A DNA stretch of 12,688 nucleotides. Source: Ekhidna sp. (lineage in GTDB: Bacteria; Bacteroidota; Bacteroidia; Cytophagales; Cyclobacteriaceae). The DNA lies in assembly GCA_028821635.1 (NCBI GenBank), contig JAPPDO010000125.1, positions 1 through 12,688 of the forward strand. Direction: 5' to 3'. Each line of letters starts with the position of its first letter. The first letter of the stretch is position 1. Both the position numbers and the translations under genes were made by a program. Shown piece after piece: positions 7,759-12,688 of the stretch. The notes under the pieces were generated by a model that was given only the letters and a program-made list of their open reading frames with translations, searched no databases and was not told the DNA's origin.

Positions 7759-8623
7759 TTTTTACTTCGTATGCTTTGAGTGTATTTAAAAGCAGTGAAG
7801 CAATCGTCATTGGCCCGACTCCTCCGGGAACGGGCGTGATATAGCTGGCAATCGGGGCTACGGCATCATAGGCTACATCTCCTGAAAGCCTGAATCCGGA
7901 CTTTCTGGACGTATCTTCCACTCTCGTTGTTCCTATGTCAATAACGACGGCTCCTTCTTTGACCATTTCCTTGGTGATCAATCCGGGCTTTCCAGCGGCT
8001 GCCACTAAAATATCGGCTTTTTTGGTATGAAAAGCTAAATCTTTAGTGAGCTTGTGGCAAACGGTGACAGTGGCTCCGCCATCCTGTAACAGCATCAAAC
8101 TCAAAGGCGCACCGGCAATTCTTGAAGCACCGACCACCACGCAGTTTTTCCCTTCCGTTTGAATTTCATACCTTCTTATCAATTCCATGACACCGAATGG
8201 AGTGGCCGGCAGTAGCAGTTGATTCCCAGAGATAATACTTCCAAAGTTTTGATTAGTAAAGCCATCTACATCTTTCAAGGGAGAGATACTTCCCGTTATG
8301 TGTTCCACAGAGATATGTTCAGGGAGCGGAATCTGAACGATAAATCCGTCAATATCCTCATCTTCATTAAATTGCCGGATATGCTTGATGAGTTTCTTTT
8401 CGGAAATCGTACTTGCGAAGTGCATTAAAGTAAAATCAAAACCAACCTCTTTGCAGGCATTGATTTTTCCATTTACATACGTATGACTTGCTACATCGTC
8501 CCCAATAATAATAATAGCCAGATGAGGGGATCTCTTACCTTCTGCTTTGATGGAGGTTACTTTTTGAGCTATCTCACCTTTGATATCTTTAGAAGTCTTT
8601 CTTCCGTCAATGATTACGGGCAT
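7751..8623 (-). CDS. folD: Bifunctional methylenetetrahydrofolate dehydrogenase / methenyltetrahydrofolate cyclohydrolase
   Basis: FolD interconverts 5,10-methylene-THF, 5,10-methenyl-THF and 10-formyl-THF using NADP, supplying one-carbon units for purine and formyl-Met synthesis. The 290 residues match the usual length. Visible motifs are SHTYVNGKINACKEVGF, with the conserved Tyr49 and catalytic Lys53, the QIPLP loop (97-101), KDVDGF with Asp120, the Rossmann loop VGASRIAGAP near 164-173 (the same GAS form as in the E. coli enzyme), and the C-terminal ITPVPGGVGPMT. The ATG at 8623 follows the lepA stop by only 3 bp and the 3' end overlaps queE by 8 bp, so it belongs to the lepA-folD-queE transcription unit. 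Nothing suggests damage. Confidence 0.97.
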   Translation of the reverse strand: MPVIIDGRKTSKDIKGEIAQKVTSIKAEGKRSPHLAIIIIGDDVASHTYVNGKINACKEVGFDFTLMHFASTISEKKLIKHIRQFNEDEDIDGFIVQIPLPEHISVEHITGSISPLKDVDGFTNQNFGSIISGNQLLLPATPFGVMELIRRYEIQTEGKNCVVVGASRIAGAPLSLMLLQDGGATVTVCHKLTKDLAFHTKKADILVAAAGKPGLITKEMVKEGAVVIDIGTTRVEDTSRKSGFRLSGDVAYDAVAPIASYITPVPGGVGPMTIASLLLNTLKAYEVKNA

Positions 8624-8626
8624 GAT

Positions 8627-10414
8627 CTAATCAAGTTTTAACACAGCCATGAATGCCTCTTGGGGGATCTCTACATTGCCAACATGACGCATTCGCTTCT
8701 TTCCTTTTTTTTTTTCTCCAAAAGGTTTTCTCTTTCGAGTGATGTCACCTCCATAGCATTTTGCCAGGACGTTCTTCCTCATTGCTTTCACCGTTTCTCT
8801 GGCAATGATTTTAGTCCCAATGGAGGCTTGAACGGCCACCTCAAACATCTGTCGAGGTATTAATTCGCTTAGCTTTTCGCAAAGTCTCTTCCCCCATTCG
8901 TATGCTTTATCTCTGTGAACGATTGCTGACAGTGCATCTACTTTATCTCCATTAAGCATAATATCCAACTTTACCATAGATGACTGACGATACCCAATTA
9001 ACTCATAATCAAGGGAGGCATAGCCTCTCGATATGGTTTTAAGTTTATCAAAGAAATCAAATACAATCTCTGCTAAAGGGATTTCAAATGTCAGTTCCAC
9101 ACGGTCAGCGGTCAGATAAATCTGATTCTTAATCTCCCCTCTCTTATTAATACAAAGGCTAATGATGGGTCCAGTGAATTCTGCCTTTGAGATAATCTGT
9201 GCCCTGATGAAGGGTTCTTCAATGTGGCTAATCAAATTAGACTCCGGCAGTTCGGAAGGGGCACTTACGTGAAGGATGGAACCGTCCGTGTCAATGGCAT
9301 GAAACTGAACTGAAGGGACGGTAGTGATGACCGTCATTCCAAATTCGCGCTCCAGCCTTTCCTGTACAATCTCCATGTGGAGCATCCCCAAGAAACCACA
9401 TCTGAAACCAAAACCCAGCGCAACCGAGGTTTCCGGTTCCCAAATTAAAGAGGCATCATTCAACTGCAATTTTTCCATTGAAGCCCTTAGCTCTTCAAAA
9501 TCACTGGTTTCTACCGGATAGATTCCGGCGAAAACCATCGGTTTCACATTTTCAAACCCTTTGATCTGAAGCGGAGCCGGACGATCTACGTGTGTAATCG
9601 TATCTCCAACCTTCACTTCTCTGGCAACCTTAATACCGGAAACCAAATAGCCCACATTCCCTGCTGAAATTGAATCTCTCGGCTCGTGCTGAAGGCATAA
9701 GACACCGACCTCGTCCGCTTCGTAGGTTTTGCCTGTATTGATGAATTTTACTTTATCACCTTTGCTTAACGTCCCATTAAAAACACGAAAGAACACCTCA
9801 ACTCCACGATAGGGATTAAATACGGAATCAAAAATCATTGCTTGTAAAGGCTCAGCAGGATCACCCTTCGGAGCATTGATGCGAGCGACGATCGCCTCTA
9901 AAATATCGGTTATCCCTGTTCCTTCTTTAGCACTAGCCCGAATGATGTCTTCCTTTTTACAACCAATTAAATCAATGATCTGATCAGCAACCTCCTCCGG
10001 CATTGCGCCGGGCAGGTCTATTTTATTGAGCACCGGAATTATTTCTAAATCATGATCTAAAGCTAAATATAAGTTAGAGATGGTTTGCGCCTCAATCCCC
10101 TGAGCGGAATCAACCACTAACAAAGCTCCTTCACAGGCAGCGATTGATCGTGACACTTCATACGAAAAATCAACGTGTCCCGGAGTGTCAATCAAATTCA
10201 GCGTGTACTTCTCGCCATTTAATTCGTAGTCCATGCGGATGGCATGGCTTTTGATCGTAATCCCCCTCTCTCGCTCAAGGTCCATGTCGTCCAATAGTTG
10301 GGCCTGCATATCTTTTTCGGTAACCGTCCGGGTAAATTCTAAGAGCCGGTCTGCGAGGGTACTCTTGCCGTGATCAATGTGAGCGATGATGCAGAAATTC
10401 CGAATGTTCTCCAT
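8627..10414 (-). CDS. lepA: Elongation factor 4 (LepA), ribosome-associated GTPase
   Basis: LepA/EF4 is a translational GTPase that acts on ribosomes, affecting initiation, 30S assembly and recovery of stalled complexes. With the ATG at 10412-10414 the protein is 595 residues and begins [17 protein letters not shown], as expected for the family (E. coli LepA has 599). G1 is AHIDHGKST (11-19), the switch I segment is RERGITIK (48-55), G3 is DTPGHVDF (76-83) and G4 is NKIDLP (130-135). The C-terminal domain ends with [19 protein letters not shown], the conserved LepA tail. The frame stays open to a TTG at 10453, but that codon lies at about the predicted transcription start, so the ATG is preferred. 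A run of eleven A in the coding strand (8705-8715) encodes part of the KKK stretch. It is the first gene of the unit lepA-folD-queE-porE-like. Confidence 0.97.
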   Translation of the reverse strand: MENIRNFCIIAHIDHGKSTLADRLLEFTRTVTEKDMQAQLLDDMDLERERGITIKSHAIRMDYELNGEKYTLNLIDTPGHVDFSYEVSRSIAACEGALLVVDSAQGIEAQTISNLYLALDHDLEIIPVLNKIDLPGAMPEEVADQIIDLIGCKKEDIIRASAKEGTGITDILEAIVARINAPKGDPAEPLQAMIFDSVFNPYRGVEVFFRVFNGTLSKGDKVKFINTGKTYEADEVGVLCLQHEPRDSISAGNVGYLVSGIKVAREVKVGDTITHVDRPAPLQIKGFENVKPMVFAGIYPVETSDFEELRASMEKLQLNDASLIWEPETSVALGFGFRCGFLGMLHMEIVQERLEREFGMTVITTVPSVQFHAIDTDGSILHVSAPSELPESNLISHIEEPFIRAQIISKAEFTGPIISLCINKRGEIKNQIYLTADRVELTFEIPLAEIVFDFFDKLKTISRGYASLDYELIGYRQSSMVKLDIMLNGDKVDALSAIVHRDKAYEWGKRLCEKLSELIPRQMFEVAVQASIGTKIIARETVKAMRKNVLAKCYGGDITRKRKPFGEKKKGKKRMRHVGNVEIPQEAFMAVLKLD

Positions 10415-10460
10415 AGCGTAAGCTTTCGGGACTTGAAATGATCCTCCCAGCAATGAATTA

Positions 10461-10491
10461 CAAAAGTAACATCAAGCCCTCCGCATTCAAA
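10461..10491 (-). promoter_or_regulatory. Promoter of the lepA-folD-queE unit
   Basis: On the minus strand TTTG (10488-10491), a 19-bp spacer and TACTTTTG (10461-10468) match the Bacteroidota primary sigma factor consensus TTTG-N19-TAnnTTTG at every defined position. The predicted transcript starts near 10455, about 40 bases ahead of the lepA ATG. A 6-bp inverted repeat (AGCCCT-N10-AGGGCT, 10475-10496) overlaps the -33 box and could be a regulator site or chance. Confidence 0.65.
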
Positions 10492-10615
10492 GGGCTAAAT
10501 CACCGGAAAGGAGAATAATTTAATCTGAATTTGGCACAAGGTTAAAACTTACAAAACCAAAATAAAGCATATACTCTGGAAGCGGGTAATGACGATGGAG
10601 AAAATTAGCAGACGT

Positions 10616-10852
10616 TTATTCTAACAAGTTTTCTACTAAGACATCCTCATCTAACTCCTCCCAGTGTATTCCTTCTCCATCTCCAATGAAACGCCATTTT
10701 TTTAACTGCTCCACTGTCGCATCTCTTAATTTCGGAAACCATTCAAGAGGGATCGCCAACTCGCTGCCATCTTCAAAATAAACAACCATTTTATCAGCCG
10801 TGGACGACAGGTTATTTGCTAAGCATGATTTATTAATCGTTAAAGTACTCAT
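10616..10852 (-). CDS. DUF2442 family small protein
   Basis: This 78-residue protein matches DUF2442. It has VVYFEDGSELAIPLEWFPKL, with the family's DG turn (28-29) followed by FPxL (39-42), then the WRFIGDGEGIHW segment (GIHW 61-64) and the ending LDEDVLVENLLE. Members are small alpha/beta proteins found mostly in mobile or accessory contexts and often beside DUF4160. That pairing has led to suggestions of a toxin-antitoxin-like unit, but I know of no firm biochemical role. The ATG at 10852 overlaps the end of the DUF4160 gene by 20 bp, implying coupled translation. The gene looks intact, while its usual partner is frameshifted. No clear terminator was seen in the 124 bp between its stop and the lepA promoter. 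Confidence 0.82.
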   Translation of the reverse strand: MSTLTINKSCLANNLSSTADKMVVYFEDGSELAIPLEWFPKLRDATVEQLKKWRFIGDGEGIHWEELDEDVLVENLLE

Positions 10853-11067
10853 CCCATTTTTGTTTAAAGAGTTCTTTGTTAGCTTCTACTAATTTACGAA
10901 TTTCTCTAATCTCAGAAGCGTTAAATTTTCTTGGACGAACCAGTGCTAAAAGTTCAAAATTAAACTTTGCCGTGTTATTGTCTTTTTCAATTATGTATGC
11001 GCATCGGCAAGTGGTCATTCACATAAGAGAAAAATCTGTAGCCTTTATTTTTTAAAACTGTTGGCAT
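10833..11067 (-). pseudogene. DUF4160 family gene broken by a one-base frameshift
   Basis: From the ATG at 11065-11067 the frame reads MPTVLKNKGYRFFSYVNDHLPMRIH and then hits TGA at 10987-10989. One base over, the frame continues as IEKDNNTAKFNFELL up to QKWDEYFND and stops at 10833. Removing the single base at 10992 joins the two into a 77-residue protein with the DUF4160 layout: an MPTV start, a Y-rich strand, a DHxPxHxH-like motif, an AKFN strand, and a C-terminal helix ending KWDEYF. The motif reads DHLPMRIH, so the first His of the HxH pair is Arg, which may be further decay. The gene overlaps its upstream neighbour by 16 bp and DUF2442 by 20 bp. A shorter product from the ATG at 11018 would be 61 residues, but its first nine residues are out of frame with the family. 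A sequencing error or recoding are alternatives. Confidence 0.75.
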
Positions 11068-11435
11068 TTATCATTTAACAACGATAGTATCCTTTTTCTT
11101 TTTGAGGTTACTAAAATTATCTTCTCTCCGTCCATTGTTTTTATTTTAATCATTATTGGTAGAAACCATGGATTGGGTACAAAGAGAGCACCCCATCTTT
11201 TTGCAGTCTCAATCTCATCAAGGGCAATGTTAAATTCATAGTTAGCGTGCTTATCCTTGTCTGTATTAAAATAAACTTCTTTGTCTGTAATTGTTAAAGT
11301 CCCCCCAATTGCCAGAAAGTAGTTTTTTGGAAATGGGGGGAGAACATTTACTTCTTGAGAATATACCTCTTGACTTATACCATAGCACGAAATGGCTGCA
11401 AACAGGGAGCTTAAAAAAAATCTTAGTTTGTGCAT
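11052..11435 (-). CDS. Small exported protein with a possible PH/GRAM-like domain
   Basis: This 127-residue protein was not recognised with certainty. The first 22 residues (MHKLRFFLSSLFAAISCYGISQ) form a basic then hydrophobic signal sequence or membrane anchor; Cys17 in AISC is a marginal lipobox. Residues about 43-118 show the rhythm of a bacterial PH or GRAM-like domain: IGGTLTITDKEVYFN, a hydrophilic turn, IALDEIETAKRW, then IMIKIKTMDGEKIILVTSKRKRILSLL, a strand pattern followed by a closing helix. The fold assignment is inference from pattern only, and export of such a domain would be unusual. Its ATG (11433-11435) overlaps the upstream lipoprotein gene by 13 bp and its 3' end overlaps the DUF4160 reading frame by 16 bp, so it is a fixed member of the cassette. 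Confidence 0.7.
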   Translation of the reverse strand: MHKLRFFLSSLFAAISCYGISQEVYSQEVNVLPPFPKNYFLAIGGTLTITDKEVYFNTDKDKHANYEFNIALDEIETAKRWGALFVPNPWFLPIMIKIKTMDGEKIILVTSKRKRILSLLNDKCQQF

Positions 11436-12265
11436 TCCCCGGTTGAACAGTCATAAAGAGTTAAGAGACAACTAAATTTTCCAGCACAACGATTCGAGTA
11501 TACTATTTCCATTACTCCCCAGAATCCCCAGAAAGCAGCTACCCCGGGCAAGGCAACCGCTGCACCGCCAAATGTTGTGATTACAGATGCTACCGTGCCT
11601 ACAGCCGCCCATGTTACGACCGATTTTACACCTCTCCAGACCTTACAGAAAAATCTACATCTAGCTTTTTCATTTGAACCTATTAACGAATTATCTACAA
11701 ATTCAACTAACCCCTCTACTTCTCCTTTAAAGAAAATAGTTGCTTGGTTTAAAGCTTCAGTTTCACTTGCTTCTAAGTTAGGGTCTACACTATACTCCTC
11801 AGTAATTGCATCTAAACTCTCATAAATTTGATCAAAATTGATTGATTCATCTTCAATATCTTCATCAGGGATTATATTGATGATTCGTTGAAAATAAGAT
11901 TGACCTAATTCTGAAAATTCATATTTAGCAAAAACTTGACCAATTGACAAAGGTTCGAATACGCCTCTAGTTTTAATAAAAAGAGAGCTTGATTCAAAAG
12001 GAATAGGTAAGTTAGCACCCGTCTCCATTACAACAAGAGCATTCGTAAGATTTTCAGGATATATCGAATTAGCAATCATTTTAGCTTTGAACAAATTAAA
12101 ATTCAATGGCTGTGAAAGATCAATTTCCATTAAAGTCTTACTGAATAATCCTTTTTCATAAGGAACTGTTATCTCATTATCAATGTCATTGACAGGAGAA
12201 TCATTATTACTACAAGAATAATTTAAGCCAAGAAGGCATAAAAAAGTAATTTTAAAAGTTTTCAT
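11423..12265 (-). CDS. Unrecognised lipoprotein with a hydrophobic, cysteine-flanked C-terminal tail
   Basis: I do not recognise this 280-residue protein. It starts with a lipoprotein signal (MKTFKITFLCLLGLNYSC, Cys18) followed by SNNDSPVNDIDN, a typical flexible tether. Residues about 30-200 are a mixed, acidic region (DEDIEDESINFD at 134-145) without known motifs. The C-terminal 80 residues are distinct: Cys203 and Cys207 (CRFFC), then a hydrophobic Gly/Ala-rich stretch (about 215-256, with VGTVASVITTFGGAAVALPGV and FWGFWG), then Cys260, Cys266, Cys273 and Cys278. Six cysteines around a glycine-rich membrane-active-looking segment recall some secreted antimicrobial peptides, but no homology is claimed; a membrane-embedded, disulfide-braced tail is equally possible. 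The ATG at 12265 has a consensus promoter about 130 bp upstream. It heads the overlapping four-gene cassette and overlaps the next gene by 13 bp. Confidence 0.85.
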   Translation of the reverse strand: MKTFKITFLCLLGLNYSCSNNDSPVNDIDNEITVPYEKGLFSKTLMEIDLSQPLNFNLFKAKMIANSIYPENLTNALVVMETGANLPIPFESSSLFIKTRGVFEPLSIGQVFAKYEFSELGQSYFQRIINIIPDEDIEDESINFDQIYESLDAITEEYSVDPNLEASETEALNQATIFFKGEVEGLVEFVDNSLIGSNEKARCRFFCKVWRGVKSVVTWAAVGTVASVITTFGGAAVALPGVAAFWGFWGVMEIVYSNRCAGKFSCLLTLYDCSTGECTN

Positions 12266-12393
12266 AAACTCGGAAATTTAAGATTATCGCCTTACTTCTT
12301 TTCGAGGAGTGTTCAGGTCAAAGTTTTCTCATTTAGATTGTTTATTTGTATATTTTACATTAACATTAAATAAAAACACTTTGTTTGAAAAAT

Positions 12394-12424
12394 CAAAAAT
12401 ACATGAAAATTATTAGCTGACAAA
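12394..12424 (-). promoter_or_regulatory. Promoter of the lipoprotein / DUF4160 / DUF2442 cassette
   Basis: On the minus strand TTTG (12421-12424), a 19-bp spacer and TATTTTTG (12394-12401) match the Bacteroidota TTTG-N19-TAnnTTTG consensus at all defined positions, with the same spacing as the lepA promoter. The predicted start near 12388 leaves a leader of roughly 120 bases before the lipoprotein ATG. The surrounding gap (12266-12552) is AT-rich and shows no gene and no clear RNA structure. Confidence 0.6.
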
Positions 12425-12552
12425 CTTGTAATTTAGAATTAGTCTAAATAATTCACTGATTAACTAATAAAACTTAATAAACCGTTTTTTTAAGCTAAGT
12501 AATAGCCACTTTGCGATTTTTAGTGTCTCCTTTAGAACAATTTGTTTAATTG

Positions 12553-12688
12553 ATGAGTATGGCGGAAGATGAAGCTGAAGCAGTCATCTTCCCCAACCCT
12601 TCCGGCCGCTATTTGGAGGTGCGATCTTCGATCGGAGGTACATTCCAACTACTGAGTTTAAGCGGCAAGCCACTGCTGAAAGGCACCA
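12553..12688 (+). CDS. Type IX secretion C-terminal sorting domain without visible cargo (partial)
   Basis: From the ATG at 12553 the frame reads MSMAEDEAEAVIFPNPSGR, continues YLEVRSSIGGTFQLLSLSGKPLLKGT, and runs off the window. VIFPNPSGR, an alternating strand, and a LLSLSGKPLL segment are the hallmarks of the type A T9SS sorting domain (Por_Secre_tail), which normally forms the last 70-80 residues of much larger secreted proteins. Here an in-frame TAA lies at 12547-12549, so the domain begins the open frame; there is no signal peptide and no cargo domain upstream in any frame. About 52% of these 136 bases are G or C by hand count, more than the flanking AT-rich spacer. It is either the remnant of a cargo gene or an unusual orphan sorting-domain gene. 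Roughly 35 more residues are expected beyond the edge if only the domain is present. Confidence 0.7.
   Translation, partial: MSMAEDEAEAVIFPNPSGRYLEVRSSIGGTFQLLSLSGKPLLKGT

Noticed and set aside
8100..8140. FolD cofactor loop GASRIAGAP as an unusual loss of the Arg in GRS
   Set aside because: The E. coli enzyme also has GAS at this position, so it is within normal variation.
11266..11454. 62-codon open frame on the minus strand
   Set aside because: It lies across the junction of two better supported overlapping genes in the third frame and has no family features.

Overview
The window looks like chromosome from a Bacteroidota bacterium, most likely a marine-type Cytophagales; the order is an inference from protein style. 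Evidence for the phylum is a SusC/SusD outer-membrane pair, a TPR/PD40/OmpA protein with the architecture of type IX secretion PorE, a T9SS C-terminal sorting domain at the right edge, two promoters matching the Bacteroidota TTTG-N19-TAnnTTTG pattern, A-rich start regions without clear Shine-Dalgarno sites, and AT-rich DNA.

Layout. Bases 1-128 (+) hold the last 41 codons of a small coiled-coil/membrane-anchor protein. Bases 129-536 are an AT-rich gap between convergent genes and contain a strong bidirectional terminator at 484-510. Bases 537-4981 (-) are a susC-susD operon for uptake of an unidentified nutrient; no enzyme or regulator accompanies it here. After a 270-bp gap, bases 5270-10414 (-) form a tight four-gene unit read lepA, folD, queE, then the PorE-like envelope protein. 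Gaps or overlaps are 3 bp, 8 bp and either 46 or 3 bp, behind one good promoter at 10461-10491. The first three genes are housekeeping (translation factor EF4, C1-folate metabolism, 7-deazaguanine synthesis); the fourth is an envelope protein.

Bases 10616-12265 (-) form an accessory cassette of four genes that all overlap: an unrecognised lipoprotein with a hydrophobic, cysteine-flanked tail; a small exported protein with a possible PH/GRAM-like fold; a DUF4160 gene broken by a one-base frameshift; and a DUF2442 gene. A consensus promoter lies about 130 bp upstream. DUF4160 and DUF2442 are often neighbours in bacterial genomes. This cassette is the best candidate for something undescribed.

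Bases 12553-12688 (+) begin an open frame that reads directly into a T9SS sorting domain with no signal peptide or cargo domain, just after an in-frame stop. It is either an orphan sorting-domain gene or the remnant of a cargo gene; the window ends before this can be settled.
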